The notes under the pieces: model-generated
The model's database searches: none
Told to the model about the DNA's origin: nothing
The model's input: the letters and a program-made list of their open reading frames with translations, nothing else
Assembly: GCF_036850765.1 (NCBI RefSeq)
Contig: NC_089493.1
Coordinates: 216,440,744-216,504,743, forward strand
Direction of reading: 5' to 3'
Source: Saccopteryx bilineata
Lineage: Eukaryota > Chordata > Mammalia > Chiroptera > Emballonuridae
Length of the DNA: 64,000 nucleotides
Translations under genes and position numbers: made by a program
Shown: positions 12,080-22,965 of the stretch, one piece after another
How positions within the stretch are numbered: position 1 is the first letter of the stretch
How the letters are laid out: each line of letters starts with the position of its first letter

Positions 12080-12902
12080 TCTAGAAATTTTTTTATTTCT
12101 TATTTGATCTCATTCTTAATTCATTCATTATTTAACAACCTGCTATTTAGTTTCCATGTGTTTGAGAATTTTTGAGCTTTTCTATTGTGGTTCATTTCTA
12201 GTTTCATGCCATTGTGATCAGAGAAAGTGCTTGATATGATTTCAATCTTCTTAAATTTGTTGAGACCACTTTTGTGCCCTAACATGTGGTCTATCCTAGA
12301 GAATGTACCATAAGCACTTGAAAAGAATGTATATTCTGCTGCTTTAGGGTGAAAAGTTCTGAAGATATCTATTAAATCGAGTTGATCTAGTGTGTCCAAT
12401 AAGTCTGCTGTTTCTTTGTTAATTTTCTTTCTTGAGGATCTATCTAGTGATGTTAGTGGGGTTTTGAAATCCCGTACTATTATAGTATTGCTGTTGATCT
12501 CACCCTTTAAGTCCATCAAAGTCTGCTTTATATATTTAGGTGCTACTATATTAGGTGCACAGATATTTATAATAGATATATCTTCCTGTTGGATTACTCC
12601 CTTTATCATTATATAGTGGCCTTCTTTATCTCTTACTATATCCTTTGTTTTAAAGTCCAATTTGTCTGATATAAGTATTGCTACCCCAGCTTTTTTTTCA
12701 TTTCTATTTGCATGAAATGTTTTTTTTTCCATCCTTTTACCTTCAATCTATGTGTATCTTTTGTTCTAAGGTGTGTCTCTTGTAGACAGCATATGTATGG
12801 GTCCTGTTTTCTTATCCATGCAGCTACCCTATGTCTTTTGATTGGATCAATTAATCCATTTACATTTATGGTTATTATTGATATGTAGTTGTTTATTGCC
12901 AT
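12080..12902 (-). pseudogene. L1 ORF2 endonuclease part, decayed (copy A)
   Basis: Two minus-strand frames (12681-12902 and 12121-12732) cover the apurinic/apyrimidinic-like endonuclease of ORF2. The first starts at the ORF2 Met and keeps TINVNG and LQETHL. The second keeps SRIDHMLGH and SDH. They are joined by a frameshift near 12700. Damage is also visible in the active site: the IYAPN motif reads ICAPN and the GDLNTPL motif reads RDFKTPL, so the equivalents of Y115 and N147 are lost. Confidence 0.88.
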
Positions 12903-12959
12903 TTTATTCTTTAAAGCTGTATTCCTTTTTTGCTATATTCTTTTCCCACTTTGATCTGT

Positions 12960-13853
12960 TTACAACAGGCCCCTTAACATTTCCTGCAGCATTGGTTTGG
13001 TTGTAATGAATTCCTTGAGTTGTTTTTTGTCTGAGAAGCTTTTTATTTCTCCTTTGATTTTAAACAATAGCCTTGCTGGATACAGTAGTCTTGGTTGTAT
13101 GTTCTTGTTCTGCATTACTTTGAATATTTCTTGCCATTCCCTTCTGGCCTCAAGTGTTTCTGTTGAGAAGTCAGATGTCATCCTTATGGGAGCTCCTTTG
13201 TAGGTGATAGCTTTTTTTTCTTTTGGAGCTTTTAATATTTTCTTTTTATCTCTTAGCTTTGGTATTTTAATTATTATGTGTCTTGGTGTAGGTTTCTTTG
13301 GGTTTCTCTTTAATGGAGTCCTCTGTGCTTCTTGAACTTGTGAGAGTTTCTCCTGCATTAATTTGGGGAAGTTTTCAGCTATGATATGGTTGAACAAAGT
13401 CTCTATCCCTTGTTCTTTTTCTTCTTCTTCAAGAACCCCTATGATGCAGATGTTATTTCTCTTCATGTTGTCACAGAGCTCTCTAAGAGTTTTCTCAGTC
13501 TTTTTGAGTCTCTTTTCTTTTTTCTTCTGTGCTTTCATGCCTTCATTCCAGTTGTCCTCTAACTTGCTGATTTGATCCTCAGCTCTATCTTTCCTGTTTT
13601 TAATTCCTTCCATTGTGGTCTTTATTTCCGATATTGTATTTTTCATCTCTGACTGATTCTTTTTTATACTTGCTATTTCTTTATTTAGGTGTTCATAATG
13701 ACCATCCATTGTTGTTCTAAGATCCCTAAGCATCCTTATAATCATTATTTTGAACTCTGCATCTGGAAGTTTGATTATTTCCATATCACTCAGTTTATCT
13801 CCTAAAGGATTCTCTTGTGGTTTCATTTGGATTGCACTTTTTTGTCTTCTCAT
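12960..13853 (-). CDS. L1 ORF1 protein, open frame of 297 codons (copy A)
   Basis: This is an unbroken frame for an L1 ORF1-type RNA-binding chaperone. In the family, ORF1p forms trimers through an N-terminal coiled coil and coats L1 RNA. Here a heptad-rich Lys/Glu coiled coil fills about residues 30-135. An RRM-like part begins at NNICIIGV (about residue 133), followed by PTPRHIIIKI and the C-terminal domain motif ARREW. The frame is shorter than the 339 codons of the intact L1 and lacks its basic tail. It lies 57 bases upstream of the dead ORF2. It is open although the rest of the element has decayed. Expression is unknown, and I see no sign of use as a host gene. Confidence 0.75.
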   Translation of the reverse strand: MRRQKSAIQMKPQENPLGDKLSDMEIIKLPDAEFKIMIIRMLRDLRTTMDGHYEHLNKEIASIKKNQSEMKNTISEIKTTMEGIKNRKDRAEDQISKLEDNWNEGMKAQKKKEKRLKKTEKTLRELCDNMKRNNICIIGVLEEEEKEQGIETLFNHIIAENFPKLMQEKLSQVQEAQRTPLKRNPKKPTPRHIIIKIPKLRDKKKILKAPKEKKAITYKGAPIRMTSDFSTETLEARREWQEIFKVMQNKNIQPRLLYPARLLFKIKGEIKSFSDKKQLKEFITTKPMLQEMLRGLL

Positions 13854-14762
13854 TGTTGGTGTTTTGTTTGTAGAGTTGGTTGAGTCTAGGCTTGGTGTTG
13901 TCTGCCTCCAGTTTTCAGTTGTGTTATTTCTAGGTCTTCTTGGGTTGGTATCAGCTATTATTTGTAATCCACTTTTGGATTTGGGAAGCTTTGAAGTCTT
14001 GATTTGTTTGTTTTCTTAACAGGTGATAGTCTTGTTTACTGATCTCAGCAGGGGGCTTCCTTGAAACTGTGTCCAGGAATGCGATAGGTGTAACCTGAGA
14101 CTCTGAAGGCCTCTTCCACCAACTAATCTCTCTGGGGGCAGGGTGTTTTCTCAACTTCAGTAGGGGGAGGTGTACCTCAGATCTCCATGGAGACCTGAGT
14201 TACTGCCCCTCCTCCCCACTTCTTGTTTTCAGCTGTGTCTTGTTGTGCTGATTGTAGCTAGAGAAATGTCTGGAGATCTCTGATTCAGAAGCAATTCAGT
14301 ACTGTTTTTTGGAAGGGTCAGTCCGTCCCCCAGCTATGGCCATCTCCAGCATGGATGAGTCAGCTTTTTAAGGTCGTCTCCTCAATTCTTTAGCCCTTAT
14401 AGTCTGTCCCTCTCTCTCTCCTTTCCACTTGGAAGATAAGCTGGTCTTTTCAACACACCTCACTCCCTGGTCGCCAGGCAAGTGGCTGTGAGCAGTATTT
14501 TCTGCTCTTTTCCCTGGAGTGAGATCCCCTCTGGGCTCTCAGCCTCACCTCCCCCCCCCCATTCCTGTAAGCAGGGGAGATTCAGGCACTCCCTACCAGG
14601 TTTGTTGTGGCTTCTTCTTTGTTCCTTGGTTTTTAAGAGCTGTTCTTGTAGTCCAGAGTTGGTTTTTCCCGTTGATTTTTCCTAAATTGATTTTTATTCT
14701 GGTTTGGTGGTGAGAGCTGGGCATCTGTGCATCTGCCTACTCCACTGCCATCTTCAGGTCTG
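13854..14762 (-). promoter_or_regulatory. 5' UTR of L1 copy A (no monomers)
   Basis: About 0.9 kb separates the ORF1 start from the L1 5' tip. The tip has the ATGGC-containing motif (complement of 14737-14756) expected for YY1-guided L1 start sites. No 242-bp tandem unit is seen. Short ORFs here (13951-14154, 14482-14685) are not supported. Confidence 0.6.
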
Positions 14763-14938
14763 ACCAGACAACTCTGAAGAATTTAACAGATAACCCATGT
14801 CCTTGTAATTTGTTCTTGTTGACTGCCCAGCCACATGCTTTCAAGTGGGATAGCAGGGTAGTGACTGCTTGCTCCAGTTCTTTGCCACTTGGGTCTAGCT
14901 CTGTTATAAAGTACCATACCCCATATTCTGAAAGGCAC
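14762..14938 (-). pseudogene. Endogenous retrovirus pol scrap
   Basis: One minus-strand frame of about 59 codons reads through without a stop and resembles the reverse transcriptase/connection part of gammaretrovirus-like pol (the short blocks LLSHL and CGWAVN are visible). It abuts the LTR at 14939 and is cut off at L1 copy A. The frame has neither a start nor a full domain. It is an old broken copy, and the assignment is by eye. Confidence 0.5.
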
Positions 14939-15270
14939 TGTACCTTATTTCATCGAGTTCATGTAGAGACACCCAGGCCAGATAAATTTTGAAAGAGTTT
15001 TATTAAAGGAGGAGATTTATTAATATGCTGGCCACATATGGCTGACACGGGGCATCAGGGCCAAATCATGCAGTCCCAAAAATAATTCAGGGGCTGCTTA
15101 TATATCCTTCCATTTATTAATTATTTTATTAACACATATATATGGGGATGGCAAGGACTGAGGCAAACTTAAATATATTTTCTCTTTAAAGGGGCCGGCT
15201 AACTTGAGCCCCTCTGTTACTATTCCTCAGCACAGGCTCAGGGTTGCTAGAAGTCTTGATTTTCAGAAGA
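14939..15270 (-). repeat. Retroviral LTR (ERV1-like), minus strand
   Basis: Read on the minus strand, a TATATAAG box (complement of 15097-15104) is followed about 95 bases later by AATAAA (complement of 14999-15004), and then by a U5-like segment ending in ...TACA at 14939. That spacing fits U3-R-U5 of an LTR. The left (5') border is approximate. The LTR family is not identified. Confidence 0.6.
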
Positions 15271-15390
15271 GTCCTACTTTTTTTTGTTTTGATTAACTCT
15301 TACAATGTATAAGCAAAATACACATTTGGGATGAACTCCTATTTGGTATTTCTTGTATACAGGTGAATCAGCCAACAAAAGCTCATCAAG

Positions 15391-15577
15391 CCTGGCCTGT
15401 GGTAGCACAGTGGATAAAGCATTGACCTGGAACACTGAGGTTGCCAGTTCAAAACCCTGGGCTTACCTGGTTAAGGCACATATGGGAGTTGATGCTTACT
15501 GCTCCTCCCCTTCTCTCTATCTTTCTCTCTGCCTTTATTCTCTAAAATAAATTAATTAATTAATAAAATTTTAAAAT
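15391..15577 (+). mobile_element. Type 2 short SINE
   Basis: The head is CCTGGCCTGTGGTAGCACAG with a tRNA-like A box and a B-box-like GCCAGTTCAAAACCC, then a GCACATATGGGAGTTGATGC body and a TAAATTAATT-rich tail. A perfect 13-bp TSD, AAAGCTCATCAAG, flanks it (15378-15390 and 15578-15590). Confidence 0.93.
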
Positions 15578-15590
15578 AAAGCTCATCAAG

Positions 15591-16229
15591 TTTATGAACT
15601 TGGACTTGGACTTAGTGATTATACCAGAATGTCATAGATATGAGGCAGAATGTCAGGGAATGAGAGCTCTCTATTTGCTTTCTTATGTTCAACAAATATG
15701 AACCATAGCTTTTCTTCCAATCTATTAAATACCCTTCTCTTACATCTTTTTTTCATCAATTATACACTCTTTTTCTGCATCTTTAATTTTTTCCTAACAA
15801 GCTGTCTTCTTCTTCCAAAAAAAAAAAATGTTCCTCTAACTGTAAGAATTTTTTTCCATATCTTTTCCTTCAAACTCCGATTCTCTCTTGTCCTCAAATT
15901 TCTTGACAGCATGGTCCATATTCACTACATTTATTACTATGTTATCTATACACTTAATCCTTACATGAAACAAATCCAATCTTTAAAGTTAACTCTCCCA
16001 AAGTTTTGTCTCTCTGTTTTCTCTTTAAATTTTTTGACTTCTTTCTTACATATGACAACTTAGCCTTCCCTATTTTCCTTGAATCAAATTCCTGCCTTCA
16101 ATTTCTGTGATATTCCATTATCCTCCTACACATATTCAAATATAATTTTTAAAAATATTTTGTACAATTTTTTAACATTTTAATGGTTTTAATCATAGTA
16201 ATTAATACATGTTAATTAAAAGTTGAAAG
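15591..16229. other. Pyrimidine-rich unique stretch
   Basis: TC-rich on the plus strand. The 137-codon frame at 15650-16063 is a low-complexity frame (Phe/Leu/Ser-rich) with no domain. No gene is supported. Confidence 0.45.
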
Positions 16230-17460
16230 CGTATGAAATATTTTCACCAAATAGTGCTGGAACAACTGGACATCCACATGACATAATCCTACATCACACC
16301 ATATAGAAAAAATTAAGTCAGAATTGATAATGGGCTTAAAATTAAAATCTCAAACTATAAAACTCTTAGAAGAAAGCATAGGTATAAATCTTCATGACTT
16401 TAGATGGTTACTTAAATATAACACCAAAAGCAGTCACAAAGAAAAAATATATTAATTGAGAATCATCAAAATTAAAAGCTTTTTTGACTTAAAGGACACA
16501 ATCAAAAAGTGTAAAACCCACAGAATCCAGGAAAATATTTTAAAATCATTTATCTAACAAGGGATTTGTATCCAGAATATATAAAGAACTATTACAATTT
16601 AACAATTAAAAAAGAAACAATTTTAAAGTAGATAATTAATTTGAATAAACATTTCTCTGAAAAAGATATACAAATAGCTAAAAGATAATAGAATTCCATT
16701 CATTATTAGGGAAATGCAATTCAAAATTATAATAAAATACCACTACATACTCACAAAAATGGCTAAATAAAAAGCAAAAGCAACTGTTGGAAAAATTGTG
16801 GAGAAATTATAATACTCACATATTGCTCGTGGGATTATAAAATGGTGCAGCAATTTTAGAAAACAGTTTGGCAGTTGTTTAAAATGTTAAACAAAGTTAC
16901 CATGTGATCCAGTAATTCTACTGCTGGGTGTACACCCAAGAGAAATGAATATATATTTACATAAAAGCTTATACACAATCTTCATAGAAACTTTACTCTT
17001 AAGCTAAAAAGTGGAAACAACCCAAGAGATTAAAGGATAAACAAAATGTGCTTTATTCATACAATAGAATATTGTTATTCATCAATAAAAAGGAATGAGT
17101 ACTAATATATGTTACACCATGGATGAACCTTAAAAATGTTATGCTAAGTTAAAGAAGCCAGTCACAAAAGACCATATAAACTATGATCCATTTATATAAG
17201 ATGTCTATAAGTAGAATATTCAGCATTGCTACATTCATGAATAAAATTGAAGAATAGTAGTTACCAGGTGATAAAAGAATTAAGGAATAAGGAGTGATAA
17301 TAGTGGAATTTGTTTTGAAGTACTGACAATATTCTAAAATTAGATGATGAACATGGTTGTACAACTATGTGAATATTTGAAAACCCATTGAACTATATAG
17401 GTTAAGAGTAAATTGATTGATATATGATTTATATATCAATAAAAATTCCTTCAAGGAGAA
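16230..17460 (+). mobile_element. Old L1 3' fragment, 5' truncated
   Basis: The plus strand resembles the 3' part of ORF2 and the 3' UTR of an old L1: 'aaatagtgctggaacaactgga', 'caagggatttgtatccagaa', 'tctactgctgggtgtacaccc' and 'caatagaatattgttattc' are typical phrases. It is heavily mutated, with no long frame. It ends near ATCAATAAAAATTCC (about 17450). Confidence 0.75.
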
Positions 17461-17509
17461 AATAAAAGTTTTCTGTGAACTCAACATCTGAAGATGAGTA
17501 CTCTTGACT

Positions 17510-17650
17510 TAGAAATATAGGAAGGATTTTAGAGTCACTAAGACCTACATTCAAATCTCGTCCTTTTCATTTTCTAATGAATTCTTGGTTAAGTGATTTA
17601 CTTTCTTGACTTACTTTTCTTCATTTGTAAATGGATGCATTAATAAATAT
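17510..17650 (+). repeat. MIR SINE relic
   Basis: The 'ttcaaatctcgtcctt...ttcatttgtaaatgg' pattern of the MIR core is visible but diverged. Confidence 0.4.
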
Positions 17651-17929
17651 AAAATCAACTACTGTTACAAATAAACTCTGAAATTTAATGTATCAAATAT
17701 AACAGAATGTTTTGTTGTTTGTTTTTTCTAGGTTCATATAATTGTCTGGGGAATTAGGTTCAGATTGGTGGCAGCCTTTCTTAGTGCTCTGGTGACCCAG
17801 GATCCTTCCAGATTTGACTTTGCTAAACTCTAAAACAGTAGTTGATAATTTTTTTTTATAAAAGGCCAGATAGTAAATATTGCCACAATGTCTCTGCTGT
17901 AACACAAAGCAGCCCTATTTCTTTTTTAG

Positions 17930-20505
17930 TTTTAATTTTATTTTTATTAATTTTAATGCAGTGACATTGATAAATTAGGGTACATATGTTCCGAGAAAAC
18001 ATCTCCAGATTATTTTGACATTTGATCATACTGCATACCCCTCACCCAAAGCCAAATTGTCTTCTATCACCTTCTATCTGGTTTTCTTTGTGTCCCTCCC
18101 CTCCCCCTACCTTCTCCCTCTCCTTCCTCGCTCCCTCCCCACCCCTTGTTACCATCACATTCTTGGCCATGTCTCTGAGTCTCATTTTTATGTCTGATCT
18201 ATGTATGGGTTCATATAGTTCTTATATAGTTTTTTCTGATTTACTTATTTTGCTCCATATAATGTTATCAAGGTCCATCCATGTTATTGTAAATGATCCG
18301 ATGTCATCATTTCTTATGGCTAAGTAGTATTCCATAGTATATATGTGCCAAAGCTTTTTAATCCACTCGTCCTCTGACGGACACTTGGGCTGTTTCCAGA
18401 TCTTCGCTATTGTGAACAATGCTGCTATAAACATGGGGGTGCATTTCTCCTTCTGGAACCATTCTCTGGTGTTCTTGGGGTATATTCCTAAAAGTGGGAT
18501 AGCTGGGTCAAAAGGTAGTTCAATTTTTAATTTCTTGAGGAATCTCCATACTGTTTTCCACAGAGGCTGCACCAGTCTGCATTCCCACCAGCAGTGCAGG
18601 AGGGTTCCCTTTTCTCCAAATCTTTGCCAGCACTTATTCTGTGTTGTTTTGTTGATGAGTGCCATTCAGACTGGTGTGAGGTGATATCTCACTGTGGTTT
18701 TAATTTGCATTTCTCTAATGATTAGTGATGTTGAGCATTTTTTCATATGTCTATTGGCCATCTGTATGTCCTCTTTGGAGAAGTGTCTATTCATTTCCTT
18801 TTCCCATTTTTTGATTGGATTGTTTGTCTTCCGGGTGCTGAGATTTACAAGTTCTTTATAAATTTTGGTTATTAACCCCTTATCAGACGTACTGTCAAAT
18901 ATGTTCTCCCATTGTGTAGCTTGTCTTTTTATTCTGTTCTTATTGTCTTTGGCTGTGCGAAAGCTTTTTAGTTTGATATAGTCCCATTTGTTTATCCTGT
19001 CTTTTATTTCACTTGCCTGTGGAGATATATCAGCAAAGATATCGCTGCGAGAAATGTCAGAGAGCTTACTGACTACGTTTTCTTTTAAGATGTTTATGGT
19101 TTCACGGCTTACATTTAAGTCCTTTATCCATTTTGAGTTTATTTTTGTGAATGGTGTAAGTTGGTGGTCTTGCTTCATTTTTTTGCAGGTAGCTGTCCAA
19201 TTTTCCCAACACCATTTATTAAAGAGGTTGTCTTTACTCCACTGTCCTTACCTTCTTATTCAAATATCAGTTGTCCATAGAGCTGTGGATTTATTTCTGG
19301 GTTCTCTGTTCTGTTCCATTGATCTATGTTCCTGTTCTTATGCCAGTCCCAGGCTGTTTTGAGTACAATGGCATTGTACTATAGCTTGATATTAGGAAGT
19401 GTGATACCTCCCACTTTATTTTTCTTTTTTAATATTGCTGAGGTTATTCGTGTTCTCTTTTGGTTCCATATAAATTTTTGAAATATGTGTTCTATATATT
19501 TTAAGTATGTCATCGGTATTTTAATTTGTATTACATTGAATTTATAAATTGCTTTGGGTAATATAGACATTTTAATGATATTTATTCTTCCTAACCATGA
19601 GCACGGTATATGCTTCCACTTGTTTGTATCTTCCTTGATTTTTTTTATCAATGTTTTATAATTTTCCGAGTACAAGTCTTTAGTCTCCTTGGTTAAATGT
19701 ACTCATAGGTACTTTATTTTTTTGGTTGTAATAGTGAAGGGGATTATTTTCTTAATTTCTCTTTCTGACTTTTCATTGTTAGTGTATAAAAATTCCTCTG
19801 ATTTCTGAGTATTAATTTTATATCCTGCCACTTTGCTGAATTCATTTATCAGGTCCAGTAGTTTTTTGACTGAGATTTTAGGGTTTTCTATATACAATAT
19901 CATATCATCTGCAAATAATAATAGCTTTACTTCTTCTTTTCCAACTTGAATGTCTTTTATTTCTTTTTCTTGTCTGATTGCTGTGGCTAGGACTTCCAGG
20001 ACTATTTTGAATAAGAATGTTGAAAGGGGGCACCCCTGCCTTGTTCTTGATCTTAAGGGGATTTCTTTTAATTTTTTCCCATTGAGTATGATGTTGGCTG
20101 TGGGTTTGTCATAGATTGCTTTTACCTTGTTGATGTATGTTCCCTGTATTGCCATTTTGCTGAGAGTTTTGATCATGAATGGATGCTGGATTATCAAATG
20201 CTTTTTCTGCATCTATTGAAATTATCATGTGGTTTTTCTCCTTCCTTTTTTTATGTGATGAATAATATTGATTGATTTGAGAATATTGTACCAGGGTTGC
20301 CTTCACAGAATAAATCCCACTTGATCATAGTGTATGATTTTTTCCATATATTGTTGGATCCAGTTTGTTAATATTTTGTTGAGGATTTTCTATATTCATC
20401 AGGGATATTGGCCTATAATTTTCTTTCTATGTGTGGTCTTTGCCTGGTTTTGGAATCAGAATTATGCTTGCCTCATAAAAGGAGCTTGGAATTCTTCCTT
20501 CCTCT
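17930..20505 (-). mobile_element. L1 retrotransposon copy B, 5' truncated
   Basis: A minus-strand L1 of about 2.6 kb. Its 3' end (TTAATGCAGTGACATTGATA on the plus strand) is like that of copy A. Going 5', it covers the 3' UTR, then ORF2 back to about codon 505 (the [12 protein letters not shown] region at ~20490), where it stops abruptly, as incomplete reverse transcription produces. No TSD is certain. Confidence 0.88.
18222..20490 (-). pseudogene. L1 ORF2 reverse transcriptase and C-terminus, decayed (copy B)
   Basis: Broken frames (20109-20306, 19703-20212, 19379-19675, 18666-19178, 18222-18665) cover the reverse transcriptase and Cys-rich region. The palm motif FADDMI is kept and SIDAEKAFD is readable. 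Frameshifts separate the blocks. The second cysteine of the CX3CX7HX4C motif is replaced by Phe (NKCWQRF). It is not functional. Confidence 0.87.
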
Positions 20506-20620
20506 TGCCCTAGGTGACATAGAAAATGAATGGGTGTGGCTGAGGTACAGAACACGCCACAGAGCAGATTTGTTCCATGGACCTTAGTTGGGCAATCGCA
20601 GCTCTACAGCCTTGTAGTCC

Positions 20621-21219
20621 ATCTGCATTCAGTTAACAAAATAAGAAAAGAGGTATGAAGGAGGTACATTCACTTCTTCACCATTCAGCCTATAAATTGT
20701 ATACTCACATTCTCTCAGTGAGTACAAGTCAATACCGCAAAAGAGACTAGGGACTAGGAAATGCTGCTAACTAATCATCCACTTCCTAGGTTCAATTCCT
20801 ACTTTAGAGGGGGAGATGGATCAGGTGGAGAGTTACTGCTCTATCACCATCTTATGTTGCTGCTGTAATGATGGGTAATAACATATCTAAGTGCTTGGAA
20901 CAGAAAAGCATTCAATATACTATAGTTCTTATCACTCTAATCTTTTACATATTCAACAAACAATTCCAGTCTTCAAAACTTCTTGTTTTATTAATATAAA
21001 TAACACAAATAAATATGAATGAATTATATTATAAATATATTAGTTATGTTATATATACAATATATATTAATATAAATTATATTATTAATAAATTAAAAAT
21101 ATCTTGTTTTATTAATATAAGTTAATATTTCCTTAAGAAGTGTTCTCTTCTGTGATTATTCACAGACCCTTTCTCCACTCTATTTTTATTCTTCATCTGA
21201 TTTAAAAATATAACTCTCA
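20621..21219. other. AT-rich stretch with a 19-bp direct repeat
   Basis: TCTTGTTTTATTAATATAA occurs near 20981 and again near 21102, with AT-only sequence between. A weak MIR 3' end may lie at 20865-20950. There is no gene. Confidence 0.45.
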
Positions 21220-21542
21220 ATTTTTTATTTTTTTTATTTTTTGTTGTGGATCTTTGTCTCCTTAGTTGTTCATTGATTGCTTTCTCATATGTGGCTTGAT
21301 GGGGGGGGTGCTACAGCAGAGTCAGTGAACCCTTGCTCAAGCCAGTGAGCAAGGCTCAAACTAGCGACCATGGGGTTATATCTATGATCCCATGTTCAAG
21401 CCAGCGACCCTGCACACAAGTTGATGAGCCCGTGTTCAAACCGGATGAGCCTGCGCTCAAACTGGCGACCTTGGGGTTTCAAACCTGGGCCCTCTGCTTC
21501 CCAGTCCAACACTCTATCGACTATACCACTGCCTGGTCAGGT
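21220..21542 (-). mobile_element. Type 2 long SINE
   Basis: The head is at the right (plus strand ...CCACTGCCTGGTCAGG) and the body has the long form (TTGTTCATTGATTGCTTTCT). TSD TAACTCTCA lies at 21211-21219 and 21543-21551. Confidence 0.88.
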
Positions 21543-21996
21543 TAACTCTCAGTTTTTAAAGATAGCACTATATTCTGCCCTTTTTCAATTTCAAAATTTC
21601 TGATTTTTTTTGGTTCATCTTTGTACAGTTATTGACTGCCTTAATAAACATCCACATTTTTTTTCTTTTTCAGTGTAATTTATGTGCCTTTCTCTCTCTT
21701 TCTGTGTTCATTTTTTTATTGCCATGTGTATTAGTTCCCTAGGTTGTTTGTAATAAAAGTACCACAAACTTGGTATGGCAGGGCAATGCTTTCTCTGGAA
21801 ACTGTAGGAGAATCCTTTCTTCACTCTTCTTAGTTTTTGGTTGTTTGCTGACAAACTTTAGTATTCTTTGGCTTATGGATGCATAACTTCAAACTGGGCC
21901 TTAATTGTAGCATGTTTTCTCCCAGTGTGTCTCTGTTCATATGACCTTCTTCTTATAAAGAGATCACTTATATTGAATTAGGAGCCTTCATTTCTT

Positions 21997-22234
21997 CTTC
22001 CTTTCCTCCCTCCCTCCCTCCCTCCCTCCCTCCCTCCCTCCCTCCCTCCCTTCCTTCCTCCTTTCCTTCTTTCCTTTCTTTCTTTTTTCTTTCTTCTTTC
22101 TCTCTTTAGAGAAAGAGAAAGAGGACAGACAGAGACAGACAGATAGGAAGGGAGAAAGATGGAAAGCATCGATTTTTTATTGTGGCATCTTAGTTGTTCA
22201 TTGATTGCTTTCTCATTCTTTTTTTTATAGTGAG

Positions 22235-22267
<33 letters not shown>

Positions 22268-22568
22268 GAGAGACAGACAGGAAGAGAGAGATGAGAAGCA
22301 TCAACTTGCAGTTATGGCACCTTAGTTATTTGTTTATTGCTTTCTCATATGTACCTTGACCAGGGGGCTCCAGCCAACGAGTGACCCCTTGCTCAAGCCA
22401 GTGACCTTGGGCTTCAAATCAGTGACCTCTGGGCTCAAACAATTGACTGTGGGGTCATGTCTATGGTCCTACGCTCTAGCTGTCAAAGTTGCACTCCAGC
22501 TGGTGAGCCTGTGCTCAAGACAGCAACCTTGAGGTTTCAAACTTGGGTCCTCAGTGTCCCAGGCTGAC
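21997..22568 (-). mobile_element. Type 2 SINE with duplicated 3' part and (CCCT)n tail
   Basis: A perfect 17-bp TSD, AGGAGCCTTCATTTCTT, encloses the whole block (21980-21996 and 22569-22585), so it behaves as one insertion. Within it, on the minus strand, comes a SINE (22568 to ~22227), then a second copy of its tail region only (~22216-22100), then a (CCCT)n-type simple repeat (~22000-22060 on the plus strand). Confidence 0.82.
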
Positions 22569-22585
22569 AGGAGCCTTCATTTCTT

Positions 22586-22965
22586 AAATAACTTTTTTAT
22601 TTTTTCAATTACAGTTGACATACAATTATTAGTTTTAAGTGTACAACCATTTATTAGACATTATATAACTTACTAAGTAATCATCCAAATGAATCTCATA
22701 CCCATCTGACACCATACAAAGTTATTATAATATTATTGACCATATTTCTTACACTATACTTTATCTTACATCCCCATAAGTATCCTGTAACAGCCAATTT
22801 ATACTTCTTAATGCCTTCACTTTATTCACCCATCTCCCCAAACCCCCTCCCATCTGTCAACTGTCAAAATATTCTCTGTGTCTATATGTTTGTTTTTGTT
22901 CTGCTTGTTCATTTATTTTGTTTTCTGGATTCAATTGTTCATAGATATGTATTTATTGACATTTG
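22586..22965 (-). mobile_element. L1 3' end fragment
   Basis: The plus strand reads as the reverse complement of an older L1 3' end (CAATTACAGTTGACATACAA near 22610, then a C-rich run ACCCCCTCCCATCTGTCAAC and TTCTGGATTCAATTGTTCAT). No coding frame remains. Confidence 0.6.

Larger units (their letters stand above)
9822..14762 (-). mobile_element. L1 retrotransposon copy A, both ends present, internally deleted
   Basis: This minus-strand L1 runs from its 5' tip at about 14762 to a (TTTA)-rich tail at about 9822. The order on its own strand is a 5' UTR of about 0.9 kb, ORF1 (13853-12960), the start of ORF2 (12902 down to about 12080), a 27-bp SINE-head scar, then the 3' half of ORF2 (12052-10125) and a C-rich 3' UTR as seen on the plus strand. 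The 5' tip carries an ATGGC...GGAGTAGG motif (14737-14756, complement), as does the intact L1 at 52229. It lacks the tandem monomers of that element, and its ORF1-ORF2 gap is only 57 bases. A type 1 SINE is nested at 10885-11286. I could not find a TSD. Confidence 0.88.
17840..20620 (-). repeat. Old interspersed repeat split by L1 copy B
   Basis: The left part (about 17840-17916, with GGCCAGATAGTAAATATT) and the right part (about 20515-20620, with GAATGGGTGTGGCTG) read as neighbouring pieces of one familiar mammalian repeat, now separated by the L1. I am not sure of the family name or its orientation. Confidence 0.4.

Noticed and set aside
15650..16063. 137-codon plus ORF
   Set aside because: A pyrimidine-rich stretch gives a long Phe/Leu/Ser frame without domain or start context.
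22000..22060. CRISPR-like regular repeat
   Set aside because: It is a plain (CCCT)n simple repeat with no spacers, in mammalian DNA.
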